A DNA stretch of 64,000 bases from Candidatus Bathyarchaeia archaeon (GTDB lineage: Archaea > Thermoproteota > Bathyarchaeia > Bathyarchaeales > DTEX01): NCBI GenBank assembly GCA_038868075.1, contig JAWBXB010000004.1, positions 58,629 through 122,628 on the forward strand, given 5' to 3'. The notes beneath the pieces were generated by a model. The model was not told the DNA's origin, ran no database searches, and was given only the letters and a program-made list of their open reading frames with translations. Positions 9,576-18,011 of this stretch are shown here, piece by piece (the first letter of the stretch is position 1; every line of letters begins with the position of its first letter). A program made the position numbers and the translations under genes.

Positions 9576-9803
9576 TTATTTCTCACTTGCTGAAGCTTTT
9601 GCGAGGTAGGGTTGAGATAGTGATATTAATCGCGTTATATAACCCGCTATGCTATTCCTAAGCCTAATGGATGGAATAGATGCCAAACTAGATAGTATCT
9701 TCTTATTCTCTTCAAAGTTTGTAGTAAATTTATCAGGGTATCTTTTAACTAATTCGCGCGCTATCTTCTTCACTTTTTCTGGGCGCACGTTTCCCAAGCA
9801 CAT
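9576..9803 (-). CDS. rps17e: 30S ribosomal protein S17e
   Basis: A 75-residue protein that reads GNVRPEKVKKIARELVKRYPDK and FTTNFEENKKIL, then IPSIRLRNSIAGYITRL, which is the archaeal S17e signature. It is a small-subunit ribosomal protein with a three-helix fold. The start may be ATG at 9803, or TTG at 9797, which would give the more usual M-G-N-V-R-P beginning. It shares a divergent promoter region of about 160 bases with the histone gene. Confidence 0.93.
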   Translation of the reverse strand: MCLGNVRPEKVKKIARELVKRYPDKFTTNFEENKKILSSLASIPSIRLRNSIAGYITRLISLSQPYLAKASASEK

Positions 9804-9964
9804 CAGCCTTTTTAAGTTAAATTACCCCGCAAACTTTTTCTTCTTGATGTTTCATCAAGGTCATATATAAGGATTAGCATAGCATAAAGAGAAAGGCTTT
9901 TTTAATGGACGAAACAAAATAAATAAATGTATTTGAAAATAAAAGGTTGAAAGAGGGAAAGATT

Positions 9965-10180
9965 ATGGGCGAATTAGCAATTGCAGCCATGCATAGGATT
10001 TGTAAAAAAGCTGGAGCTGAAAGAGTTAGTGAGTCAGCAGCAATACAATTAGCTAAAGTTCTTGAGGAAATAGGTATAAAAATCGGTAGAGAAGCCGTAG
10101 ATTTCGCAATGCATGCTGGTAGAAAAACAGTGAAAGCAGAGGACATAGAGATAGCTGCAAAAAAAGTTTTAAGCAGATGA
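9965..10180 (+). CDS. Archaeal histone (HMf-like)
   Basis: A 71-residue histone fold protein without tails. The order helix-strand-helix-strand-helix can be followed: ELAIAAMHRICKKAGAERVS, ESAAIQLAKVLEEIGIKIGREAVDFAMHAG, then RKTVKAEDIEIAAKKVLS. Conserved DNA-contact residues (R in GAERVS, K in RKTVKAED) are present. I choose ATG at 9965 because GAGGG lies 8 bases upstream; an earlier TTG at 9947 would only add a few residues. It would wrap DNA as homodimers and larger assemblies. The pyrimidine run ending in TTTT at 10197-10210 could serve as a terminator. Confidence 0.95.
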   Translation: MGELAIAAMHRICKKAGAERVSESAAIQLAKVLEEIGIKIGREAVDFAMHAGRKTVKAEDIEIAAKKVLSR

Positions 10181-10374
10181 AAATGAATCTCCATCTTTCT
10201 CCCCCCTTTTATTTATGGGAATGGGTTCAGAAAATCCTCTATAGATAACCGAACCGGAGGAGAATATAGTTAGTGTAATGTTAAAAATTTAAAACTTGGA
10301 AAAAATTTAAATAAGATCTCTCTTTCTTATTTTCTAGGGTCAATGATCTCCTGTTGATTTACATGGTGATTTAA

Positions 10375-10788
10375 TTGAAGTTTAAATCCAGAATATATTG
10401 TATTATAATCCTCTTTATAATAATAGCACCATTAGCAATTTCAACGAATTACGTATTTGCTCATGACTTGTCTCAAGGTCTTGAGATACCATTAACACCT
10501 CGGGGATTTAACATAGTTATTGACCATATAAATTTGTCAAATATTATGGAGCATGTTAAATTCTTCTCTAGCGCATCAAGGTTTACTGGTTATCCGGGTT
10601 TTTTTGAAGCAGCGAATTATATAGCGAAAAAATTTGAGGAATACGGGCTTCAGCCTCGAGGAGAAAACGGAACATATTTTGAATACTTTGAAGTAACAAT
10701 CCCTATAGATCATGGCGTCTCAATTACTCTGGAAAATGGTGATATAATAAGGGCATATATGCCCTATCTTAAGACTTATATCCTTTAG
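10375..10788 (+). pseudogene. Truncated secreted M28-type peptidase (N-terminal remnant)
   Basis: The 137-residue frame has a clear signal peptide or anchor (hydrophobic residues 8-30 ending AISTNYVFA) followed by the start of an M28-like aminopeptidase: MEHVKFFSSASRFTGYPGFFEAANYIAKKFEEYGLQPRG, then a beta-rich segment like the beginning of a PA insert. M28 peptidases need 300-500 further residues with zinc ligands; none are present, and the following 200 bases have no open frame of interest. So this is very probably a remnant. The alternative, a short secreted protein that has kept only this domain, is less likely. TTTAAATAA at about 10305-10313 could be its old TATA box. Confidence 0.65.
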
Positions 10789-11007
10789 CATGTGGTGAAA
10801 ACTAAACATATATGCGTAGAATCGAGAAGGGTTATTATTGTAGTCTTTTCTCCATTAGTTGAGATTTAAATGTGCTGGATGAGAACGATTTTAATCAATT
10901 CTCATCTTTATATTAAGGTGATGTTATAGCGATAGGATGAAACTTCTCTAATGAGCATCCTAAATTATATAATTTACTCCTCTCTATTCTCTAATGAGGT
11001 ATGTAAG

Positions 11008-11343
11008 ATGGAGAGATGCACCTTCAATGAGGCTAAGAGACTTATTAGGGAACTTGTGGATGCTAAAGGTTTCCCAAATGATGAATCTGCCTTAACGCAG
11101 AAGCTTCTTTGGGCTTTTGTTGAGCTTGGTGAAGCAGCTGACGCTTATAAGAAGGGTGAGAACTGGAGTGTTATTAACGAAGAACTCATAGACGCAATAT
11201 TTTATATACTAGACTTTATTGGTCTCGTTGAAAAGACTCAAGGGATTGAGATTGATGTAGACAGTCTTTTTCTCGAGAAATGGAGGAAAAATATGGAGCG
11301 CCCTAGACAATATGGGCAGAAAAGAGACATAAAAGTTCAATAA
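11008..11343 (+). CDS. MazG-like nucleotide pyrophosphohydrolase
   Basis: A 111-residue all-alpha NTP pyrophosphohydrolase. KLLWAFVELGEAADAYKKG contains the ExxE of the metal site, and INEELIDAIFYILDFIGL supplies the second pair (ExxD). I place the start at ATG 11008 because GAGGT lies 7 bases upstream; the frame is open earlier but the extra residues are not family-like. Single-domain MazG-type enzymes of this size clean up non-canonical nucleotides. It stands alone between the M28 remnant and endonuclease IV. Confidence 0.85.
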   Translation: MERCTFNEAKRLIRELVDAKGFPNDESALTQKLLWAFVELGEAADAYKKGENWSVINEELIDAIFYILDFIGLVEKTQGIEIDVDSLFLEKWRKNMERPRQYGQKRDIKVQ

Positions 11344-11406
11344 TCTTTGGGTTCAACCGTCTATGCCAAGGAATGAAATTTTAATAAATGCTTATTTATG
11401 GAATAT

Positions 11407-12255
11407 TTAGCTATTCTTTAAACCCGCTAATTCTTTTACCTTTATTAGGTTTTCTAGGTCGCTCCTTACGCTATTTTTTGGGGTTTCAAGTATAAGGGGT
11501 AGGCTTGCAAATTTACTCTTTAATATATTTCTGAAACCATCATCTCCAATTTTTCCTAAACCTATATGTTCATGTCTATCTATATGTGAATTTAGGTTGC
11601 CGCGTGAATCATTCAAGTGAACAAGCTTTATCTTATTAAATCCCACAGTCTCATCGATTCTTCTGATAGTCTCCTCTATGGCTTCCTCCGTTTTCAGATC
11701 GTAACCAGATGCAAACGCGTGGCATGTATCAAAACATACCCCAATCCTGTCCGAGTAGGCTGTTCGCTCAATTATATACTGTAGGTCGCTGAACGATCCT
11801 CCTATACTATTTCTTGATCCAGCAGTGTTTTCTAGAAGAAGCATAATTTTCTCATTAGTAACCGAAAATGCTCTATCTATGGCCTTAACTATTCTCTCTA
11901 AGCCAATTTTAACTCCATAACCAAGGTGGCTTCCAGGATGCGTCACTAGGTATGGAATACTTAATTTTTCACATCTTTTCATTTCGATTATAAGAGTTTC
12001 AATGGACTTCACGTATACATCGTTTTTTGGTGATGCTAAATTTGACAAATATGGCATGTGGCTGAAAACTGGTTTAACATTGTTCTTCTTAACCTTCATT
12101 ATGAAGGCCTCAACTTCGTCATCTCTAAGCGGCCTAGCAAACCATCCACGCGGGTTTCTAGTGAATATTTGAAGCGTGTTACATCCAATTTCCAATGCCC
12201 TATCAACAGCCCTATCCACAGAGCCATATATTGACATATGGAAACCTATTCTCAT
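11407..12255 (-). CDS. nfo: Endonuclease IV (AP endonuclease)
   Basis: A 282-residue TIM-barrel protein of the endonuclease IV family, which incises DNA at abasic sites in base excision repair. It starts MRIGFHMSIYGSVDRAVDRA, and the zinc ligands lie in the usual places: VFSHMPYLSNLASP, LVTHPGSHLGYG, LLLENTAGSRNSIGG, IGVCFDTCHAFASGYD, VHLNDSRGNLNSHIDRHEHIGLG and LILETP. Length is normal. The gene is convergent with the MazG gene, with 60 bases between them. Confidence 0.95.
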   Translation of the reverse strand: MRIGFHMSIYGSVDRAVDRALEIGCNTLQIFTRNPRGWFARPLRDDEVEAFIMKVKKNNVKPVFSHMPYLSNLASPKNDVYVKSIETLIIEMKRCEKLSIPYLVTHPGSHLGYGVKIGLERIVKAIDRAFSVTNEKIMLLLENTAGSRNSIGGSFSDLQYIIERTAYSDRIGVCFDTCHAFASGYDLKTEEAIEETIRRIDETVGFNKIKLVHLNDSRGNLNSHIDRHEHIGLGKIGDDGFRNILKSKFASLPLILETPKNSVRSDLENLIKVKELAGLKNS

Positions 12256-12396
12256 CCACGCACGCCTTAAACAAACCCTTCTCTTTCAATTTTAAAAGTT
12301 ACATTATCAACTCCATATATTTAAATACTTTAGAATTATGCTTCAATAAAACAGTAAATAAAGGGTTAAGAAATATCATGTGGATTTATTGATTTA

Positions 12397-13026
12397 CTAC
12401 TTAGGTTCCCCTAGCTCTTCATAGGTGGCCTTTAATGTTGGTAGCTCTGGGAACTTCTCCTTCATTCTTTGCTCGGCTACTATGGCTGCTTCATTAAGAA
12501 TCTTTTGGGCTTCTTCGCTAGCAACTTCAAAGTCAGGTGCGATGCCTGTTGTTTGACTCGCTTCGATCATTATCTCATCGAGCAAAGTGCTTATCTCACC
12601 GAGTTCGCGTTCAGCGCTTGGGAATATTCCAGCCACACCCATACGTATATTTTGGAGAACTTTACTTATCGGTGCTAAAACGGCTGCAACATTACCTAGC
12701 TGTGTTACCGTTCTAAGTCTTAATGCAACTCTCTCCAGAGCCAGCTCAGCATTCATCATAAAGTTTGTCATTTTTCTAATCTCTGCCAGCTCATTTGCGT
12801 AAACGTTTGCTCTTTGCATCTCATGTTTAGAGTAAGCGTCAACAACTTTTTGAAAGAGTGCTTTATCTCTTTCAGTAAGGAGGTGTATTGCGCCATTAAG
12901 ATACTGAATTTGCGCCTCAACGCGTTTGGCGGCTAATTCAATCTTTTGCCTTAATGGGACTTCAGGTTTAATTAGGGCTTTTATTCCAGTTTTAGGTTCT
13001 TCCCAGCTTTTAACGAATCTTGACAT
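12397..13026 (-). CDS. cdvB: ESCRT-III (Snf7/CdvB-like) protein
   Basis: A 209-residue protein with the charged N-terminal helical hairpin of archaeal ESCRT-III: IKPEVPLRQKIELAAKRVEAQ and LLTERDKALFQKVVDAYSKHEMQRANVYANELAEIRKM, followed by LALERVALRLRTVTQLGNVAAVLAPISKVLQNI and a C-terminal acidic region (LGEISTLLDEIMIEASQ). The protein ends in LPTLKATYEELGEPK; no winged-helix broken-CBS domain is present, so it resembles the short CdvB paralogs (CdvB1/B2/B3). ESCRT-III filaments constrict the membrane in cell division and budding. No CdvA or CdvC gene is in the window. It is monocistronic, with AAGGTGA 4 bases before the ATG and an AT-rich TATA-like stretch (TTATAATATTTTG, about 13060-13074). 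Confidence 0.88.
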   Translation of the reverse strand: MSRFVKSWEEPKTGIKALIKPEVPLRQKIELAAKRVEAQIQYLNGAIHLLTERDKALFQKVVDAYSKHEMQRANVYANELAEIRKMTNFMMNAELALERVALRLRTVTQLGNVAAVLAPISKVLQNIRMGVAGIFPSAERELGEISTLLDEIMIEASQTTGIAPDFEVASEEAQKILNEAAIVAEQRMKEKFPELPTLKATYEELGEPK

Positions 13027-13111
13027 TTATTTCACCTTCTGCCTTCACATGGGTAGAGACTTACAAAATATTATAATCCTTCTTAATATGCCCAGATTTA
13101 TTTCGTTGATA

Positions 13112-13143
13112 AGAGAATCACATAATTACTCAAATGATTCTCT
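13112..13143. promoter_or_regulatory. Inverted repeat upstream of the CdvB-like gene
   Basis: AGAGAATCA at 13112-13120 is repeated in inverted form as TGATTCTCT at 13135-13143, with 14 bases between the arms. It lies about 90-120 bases upstream of the cdvB start and on the distal side of the likely TATA element, so it is positioned as an activator or operator site. A second, shorter palindrome AACAATATTGTT lies at 13194-13205. Confidence 0.35.
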
Positions 13144-13247
13144 ACATTCTAGTCTTTCGAGACTTTAAATATTCCTTTCATCTCAATTTTTTAAACAATA
13201 TTGTTAAAATTCCCTTTGGGCTCCTACAAAGGAAATAATTAATCGGT

Positions 13248-13730
13248 TTAATTAGGGCTGGACTGGCTCTGATATTCCTCAATTATCTTCTTTCTGATGC
13301 TGGATGAACTGCTTGGTTCTTTATCTCCAAACCTCCCTATTCTAATAACTTCTATGTTTAAATTTCTCTCCTTTATATACCTCTTTAAATTTTCTTCCAC
13401 CTCTTTCTTGTCATAGCCTAATGCTATTATGTCAGGTTTAATTTTCTCTATAACTTTGGCCATATCCATATCCTCGTAACCTAATATTGCCTCATCGACT
13501 ACCTTTAATGATTCAACTATAGCTCTGCGTTGATCTTCTGGAATTATAGGCTTCCTTCCCTTAAGTTTCTCAACGGTCTTATCTCTGGCAACTATTACAA
13601 TTAGCTTTGAGTTTTCGCCACCAGCTTTTTTTGCATTAGTCAAATAATATACATGCCCATAATGTAAAAGGTCAAATGTTCCTTCAGCCAATACAATCTT
13701 GCCTTTCTTCTCATCCATTTTACTCTCCAT
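13248..13730 (-). CDS. ribL: FAD synthase / cytidylyltransferase family (RibL)
   Basis: A nucleotidyltransferase of about 160 residues. GTFDLLHYGHVYYLTNAKKAG holds the HxGH nucleotide-binding motif, and the C-terminal SSSSSIRKKI is the ISTT/RTSSIR-type motif. In archaea this type of protein is RibL, which makes FAD from FMN and CTP/ATP; a glycerol-3-phosphate or similar cytidylyltransferase is the alternative. DKTVEKLKGRKPIIPEDQR is typical of RibL. I prefer ATG at 13730, which has GGTG 5 bases upstream, over GTG at 13739. It follows the DUF357 gene directly and is the third gene of dphB-DUF357-ribL. Confidence 0.85.
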   Translation of the reverse strand: MESKMDEKKGKIVLAEGTFDLLHYGHVYYLTNAKKAGGENSKLIVIVARDKTVEKLKGRKPIIPEDQRRAIVESLKVVDEAILGYEDMDMAKVIEKIKPDIIALGYDKKEVEENLKRYIKERNLNIEVIRIGRFGDKEPSSSSSIRKKIIEEYQSQSSPN

Positions 13731-13739
13731 TTGAATCAC

Positions 13740-14006
13740 CTACCAATTAAACTTAACAAGTCCTAGCATGCGTAGTGCATCCAAAAGCCCTTCACAATAG
13801 GCAATAGAGACTAGACTTACATCATACTCCTTCCTCTCAAAATAATATTTTGCATCCTCAAAATATCTTTTAGCTTCATCAATAATTTCAATTATTGATT
13901 TTACTTCAATACAAGGTATTTTATTTACAATTTTAAGATCTCTGAGAACGCTCTCGGTCTTAGATATGTACTTTAGCGCCTTTACGCCAGTATTACCCAT
14001 ACTCAT
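13740..14006 (-). CDS. DUF357 family protein
   Basis: A small helical protein of about 88 residues. The conserved DUF357 pattern is visible: IIDEAKRYFEDAKYYFERKEYDVSLVSIAYCEGLLDALRMLGL, ending in the EGLLDAL signature. The function is not known; the family is archaeal and often adjoins ribL, as here. I start at ATG 14006 because it overlaps the dphB stop as ATGA; the frame is open for seven more codons upstream inside dphB. Confidence 0.85.
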   Translation of the reverse strand: MSMGNTGVKALKYISKTESVLRDLKIVNKIPCIEVKSIIEIIDEAKRYFEDAKYYFERKEYDVSLVSIAYCEGLLDALRMLGLVKFNW

Positions 14007-14809
14007 CCAACCATCCTCATAATCCATCTTGGCGCATTGGCTAATGTTATTAGGGCCTCAGCCTCCATAAAGTGGAGTCTCTCAGATGGAATGATGAGAA
14101 TATGTGGTGGTCCGCCGAAGCTAAAGTCTATTAATTCTTCTATAGCATCAGCCTTAATAATGGCATCATCAGATCCAGCTCTAGCAATGCCAACAGCAAG
14201 TTTTTCTCGTTTAATAATACCTTCTTTCCTCTCTTCTTCTAATCTCAATAATATCTTTAATGCCTCATTTACGCTCATATATTTGCCCTCTTCAGCCTTA
14301 ATATCTAAAAAACAAAGTGTATGAAGGTTCCTGATTTTATTTTCCGCTATGACAATATACGGTGTATACGATAGTCTATTATCATCGGGAAACGGTATTG
14401 TCACGCTTTTACCAAACCTATAATTTTGCAGTCCGGATAGTCCTATGGCTGCAGATAATATTGAGGGTCCGTGAATCACTCTCGTCTTAATACCCATCTT
14501 TTCCGCTTTTATTCTAAGAAATATATGGGTTGTTGCGATTAGTGGGTCGCCGGGAACTAAGAGAACAGCTCTTCCATATTTAGCTCTCTCGAGAATAATC
14601 GTGCCATCCTCATCCTCAATATGTCTCCTTGAAACAACTATTAAATCCTTACCAGATAACTTTCTGAACTCCTCTAGATTAAAACTTGGCATAAAACTTG
14701 TGTAAAACTCAGCGAAAACATAATCGGCTCTTTTAATCTCCTCAAGTCCACGCAACGATATATCGAAGCAGCCATAAAGTCCCAAGCCGATAAAAATCAA
14801 CTCACCCAA
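14003..14809 (-). CDS. dphB: Diphthine synthase
   Basis: A 268-residue SAM methyltransferase of the tetrapyrrole-methylase fold that methylates the 3-amino-3-carboxypropyl histidine of elongation factor 2 in diphthamide synthesis. It starts GELIFIGLGLYGCFDISLRGLEEIKRADYVFAEFYTSF, then VLLVPGDPLIATTH, VIHGPSILSAA, NYRFGKSVTIPF and RAGSDDAIIKAD, all typical. It begins the minus-strand operon with DUF357 and ribL. Dph2, which makes the first step, is encoded elsewhere in the window at 57783-58823. Confidence 0.95.
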   Translation of the reverse strand: MGELIFIGLGLYGCFDISLRGLEEIKRADYVFAEFYTSFMPSFNLEEFRKLSGKDLIVVSRRHIEDEDGTIILERAKYGRAVLLVPGDPLIATTHIFLRIKAEKMGIKTRVIHGPSILSAAIGLSGLQNYRFGKSVTIPFPDDNRLSYTPYIVIAENKIRNLHTLCFLDIKAEEGKYMSVNEALKILLRLEEERKEGIIKREKLAVGIARAGSDDAIIKADAIEELIDFSFGGPPHILIIPSERLHFMEAEALITLANAPRWIMRMVG

Positions 14810-14933
14810 GGCAGCAGCCCCATTCAGAAATATCGCTTCTTCTTCAATATTTTTATCTACTTACTTGTCTTAAACAAAAGAAAAGGTTATTAACTATTTA
14901 ATTAACTTATCTCATATCTTAGATAATGGCGGC

Positions 14934-15094
14934 GGGCCCGTAGCTTAGCAAGGTAGAGCGGCGGTCCCATCCATAAAATCAGGAAAAATGGGGCTGAAGC
15001 TCTTAATCAGATCTATAAAAAAGAGACACCCGTAAAAGCGCTAAACTGGAGCGCTTCGGGAAGGTCGAGGGTTCAATTCCCTCCGGGCCCGCCA
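14934..15094 (+). tRNA. tRNA-Lys (CUU) with three introns, CCA encoded
   Basis: Acceptor GGGCCCG (14934-14940) pairs CGGGCCC (15084-15090), followed by G and encoded CCA. D stem GCTT/GAGC and T arm GAGGG-TTCAATT-CCCTC are standard. The middle only folds if three pieces are removed: 14965-14998 (between 30 and 31), 15006-15027 (between 37 and 38) and 15035-15062 (between 44 and 45). Each has a bulge-helix-bulge with 3-base bulges and a 4-bp centre: CGGC/GCTG with bulges GGT and AAG; CTCT/AGAG with TAA and ACA; CCCG/CGGG with TAA and AAG. The mature molecule has 77 bases, anticodon stem GCGGG/CCCGT, loop CTCTTAA and anticodon CUU. An AT-rich TATTTAAT lies about 35 bases upstream. The second motif is complete only after the first intron is removed, so splicing order may matter. 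Confidence 0.93.
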
Positions 15095-15493
15095 CTTTAA
15101 ATTTAGGGTTTTTATATAAATAATTAGAATTAGTATTAGTTGACTTTGTAATCCGGGCTAATTTTTAGATTTTTTCCTCTTAGAAATTTAGAGTGTTGAG
15201 GAGATGTTTTCTCAGACCAGTCATTTGAATTTTTGAATAATTAATAGTATCAAAAAGTTATTTTAGGGTCTTCCCCTCTATCTTAGGTTATTAATAATTG
15301 ATGTAACCTTTAGGATGGTGAATCTGTTGATGGATAGTGGTGAATCTTCGGAGGCCGGGGGAATAATGAGTATGGATTCTGGTGTAGAAATATTATTTCC
15401 CATTATTTTACTGCGTGAACCTTTAGCACACATTTATTCTTTCTTTCCTTTGGGGCATTTATTCGGAGCAATGTTTCTTTCAGGTGAGACTCC

Positions 15494-16696
15494 ATGAACA
15501 ATTCTAATTCCCCTCAAGATTCCTTGCTTAAAATTTTTAGGGAATGTTTATCATCTTTCAGCTTCGATATTGTAGGTTTATTAGCTGGTTTGCTTCTTGC
15601 CTCTCAGCTTCATGTATTTAAGTTTTCACCTTGGATCATTGCTGTCTACCCAGCTATTTTAAGTGCTAAAGGTATGATAGCTGGTATGCTTACTGGCAGA
15701 TTGAGTACGGCTTTACATATTGGTACAATACGCCCAAAATTGATAGGTAATACTAGAGTCTTCTATAAGCTGCTTGATATAAACATTATAATGACATTAA
15801 TAACAAGTTTACTCATGAGCATAATCGCTATGGTGATAGGTACATTTCTATGGGGTATAAACATAGTTGATTTTCCCGATATTATATTGGCTGTTGTAGC
15901 AACCATGGCTCTAGGGCTAACAATATCACTTATAACAATATCTATATCCTTTATATCTTTTAAGAGGGGGTTAGATCCAGATGTTGTTGTTTATCCTATA
16001 ATGTCTACTACAGCTGACTTGATAATCACAGTTTACTATCTAGTTGTGATTAACATATTTTTTCTCTTTGGGGTGGTGGGGAGAATAGTTGTGATCATCA
16101 TTGATGCTTTTTTCATATTTATTTCCCTCTTCTTATTCTTACGTAATCTTGGAGACAAGGGGTTCATAAAAGACATAAAGGAGTTTCTTTTAACTTTAAT
16201 TATAGTAGCATTTATAGTCAACTTTACTGGCACTTTTTTAGGTAAAATAAGCATAATTGTTGAGGAGAGAAAAGAAGTTTACACGATTTATCCAGCATTA
16301 ATTGATATGATAGGTGACGTTGGCTCCGTTGTTGGCTCTGTGACAACCACTAAACTAGCACTAGGTTTACTTAATCCATCATTGAACTCTATAAAAGGGA
16401 TTAGAAAGCAAATATTCAGCTCCTGGATGGCTTCATTAATAATCTTTGTCGTCCTCTCATTTCTCTCATTAGTATTAAATAATATTCTTAAGCCTTTAGC
16501 TTTTATTGTCCTCACATCAACTTTATTAATGACGAACATGATTGCTATTCCCATAATAATCCTATTTTCATATATTATCTCAATTCTGACTTTCAAGGGA
16601 GGTTTTGATCCCGATAATTTTGTTATCCCGATTGAAAGCTCACTTGCGGACAACGTGACAACAATTGCCCTCTTTCTTGCCCTACTTGTACATTAA
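15494..16696 (+). CDS. MgtE/SLC41-type divalent cation transporter
   Basis: A 400-residue membrane protein made of two related halves of about five segments each, without the cytoplasmic N and CBS domains of bacterial MgtE. The repeated signature is visible twice: AVYPAILSAKGMIAGMLTGRLSTALHIG and YPALIDMIGDVGSVVGSVTTTKLALG, and each half also holds a D-P-D-(N)-(V/F)-V motif (KRGLDPDVVVYPI and KGGFDPDNFVIPI), which lines the ion path. This is the SLC41-like form that carries magnesium or another divalent cation. GGTGAG lies 5 bases before the ATG. It is followed after 72 bases by a PhoU/TrkA_C protein that probably controls it. Confidence 0.87.
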   Translation: MNNSNSPQDSLLKIFRECLSSFSFDIVGLLAGLLLASQLHVFKFSPWIIAVYPAILSAKGMIAGMLTGRLSTALHIGTIRPKLIGNTRVFYKLLDINIIMTLITSLLMSIIAMVIGTFLWGINIVDFPDIILAVVATMALGLTISLITISISFISFKRGLDPDVVVYPIMSTTADLIITVYYLVVINIFFLFGVVGRIVVIIIDAFFIFISLFLFLRNLGDKGFIKDIKEFLLTLIIVAFIVNFTGTFLGKISIIVEERKEVYTIYPALIDMIGDVGSVVGSVTTTKLALGLLNPSLNSIKGIRKQIFSSWMASLIIFVVLSFLSLVLNNILKPLAFIVLTSTLLMTNMIAIPIIILFSYIISILTFKGGFDPDNFVIPIESSLADNVTTIALFLALLVH

Positions 16697-16768
16697 TTAT
16701 TACCTATTAAAATTTAGGTAGATTTAAAAAATTCCGTAAAATAATAATTATTTGGGAGAGATAATTAA

Positions 16769-17998
16769 ATGCGAAAAAAGGAAAGGGTGAAATATCAACC
16801 CATATCTGCAAGAGAAATTCTTTTAGAGATGAAGAATCTCTCCGAGCTTATGATTGATTTAGCATACTCCGCAGCATTATTTAATGACAAAGATCTTGCA
16901 GAGGATGTCATAGATCTTGAGGAAAGAGTTGACACCCTCGCCTATCTTTTAGACATGAACATAATGATTGCGGCAAGGGATGCTGAGGATGCAAAGGTGC
17001 TCTCAGGGGTTGCTAAGGTTGCTTCTGCAGCAGATAAAATTTCAGATGCGGCTGGTGATATAGCAGCTATAGTCTTACAGGACATTGGTGTTCATCCTAT
17101 TATAACAGAGATCTTTGAGAATGTTGAAGAGCGGTTGGCGAGAATAAGAGTTCCGGAAAATTCGCCGGTGATCGGTATAAAAATAGGTGATCTAGATTTA
17201 GCCTCAATGGGAGTGGACATTATAGCTATCCGTAGAAACAGAGACTGGATAATAAATCCAGAGAATGAGGAGACTATTAGGGATGGAGATGTTTTAATTG
17301 TACGTGGCGCTCATGCAGGCATAAATGAGTTTAAAGAGAAAATTGGAGATAAAACAGTAAAAGTTGAGGAAGCAGTGCTTGAAAAAATAAAAGGTGAGAG
17401 ATGGTTTAGAAATGTTGTTGAACGCTTTGTTGAGTTAAAAGATACATCTGAGCTTATGATTGATTTAGCGTATTCGGCGCTTATGCTTAACAGTAAGGAA
17501 ATAGCTGAGGAAGTCGCTGTGCTTGAAGAGCATATTGATAAGATGCATACAGAGTTTGAGCTACTTGTTTTATCAAATAAGTTTAGTGTGAGTGATGTTA
17601 AGGGGATACTTGGGCTCATAAGACTTGGTATTGCAGCTGAGAAGATTGCTGATGCAGCAGCCGAAATAGCTGAAGTTATTTTAAGGGGGATTGAGCCGCA
17701 TCCAATTCTTAAAATGACCATAAAAGAGGCTGAAGAAACAGTTGTATATGTTCAGGTAAGTGCCAATTCGCCCTTAGTGAATAAAACACTTAAGGAGACA
17801 CGTATACCGGAAGAAACGGGAATGTGGATTCTTGCCATAAGAAGGAATGATAAGTGCATAAGACCTAAATCTGACACTAGAATCGAGGCTGGTGATATTT
17901 TAATAGCCGCTGGTTACTCGGAGGGAAGAGAGGATTTAATTAAGTTAGCATCGCCCACCCTTGAAAAATTAGAGTATAAAGAGGAATATTGTGAGTAA
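16769..17998 (+). CDS. Duplicated PhoU-TrkA_C regulator of ion transport
   Basis: A 409-residue soluble protein in two copies of the same unit. Each unit has a PhoU-like helical domain (residues about 15-115 and 220-325: LSELMIDLAYSAALFNDKD and SELMIDLAYSALMLNSKE) followed by a TrkA_C (RCK_C) beta domain (about 125-200 and 335-400: VIGIKIGDLDLASMGVDIIAIRRN and ILAIRRNDKCIRP...IEAGDILIAAG). TrkA_C domains sense nucleotides or ions. Genes of this design commonly accompany SLC41/MgtE-type transporters in archaea, and here the transporter gene ends 72 bases upstream, so it is probably a gate or regulator of that transporter. Confidence 0.87.
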   Translation: MRKKERVKYQPISAREILLEMKNLSELMIDLAYSAALFNDKDLAEDVIDLEERVDTLAYLLDMNIMIAARDAEDAKVLSGVAKVASAADKISDAAGDIAAIVLQDIGVHPIITEIFENVEERLARIRVPENSPVIGIKIGDLDLASMGVDIIAIRRNRDWIINPENEETIRDGDVLIVRGAHAGINEFKEKIGDKTVKVEEAVLEKIKGERWFRNVVERFVELKDTSELMIDLAYSALMLNSKEIAEEVAVLEEHIDKMHTEFELLVLSNKFSVSDVKGILGLIRLGIAAEKIADAAAEIAEVILRGIEPHPILKMTIKEAEETVVYVQVSANSPLVNKTLKETRIPEETGMWILAIRRNDKCIRPKSDTRIEAGDILIAAGYSEGREDLIKLASPTLEKLEYKEEYCE

Positions 17999-18011
17999 GA
18001 GATTTTAAAAT

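Noticed and set aside
15315-15497. A 60-codon frame just before the MgtE-like gene, overlapping it by ATGA
   Set aside because: It has no recognisable domain or good ribosome binding site, and its amino acid pattern is not convincing. The true start of the transporter has its own GGTGAG. I left it out as a gene, although a leader peptide cannot be excluded.
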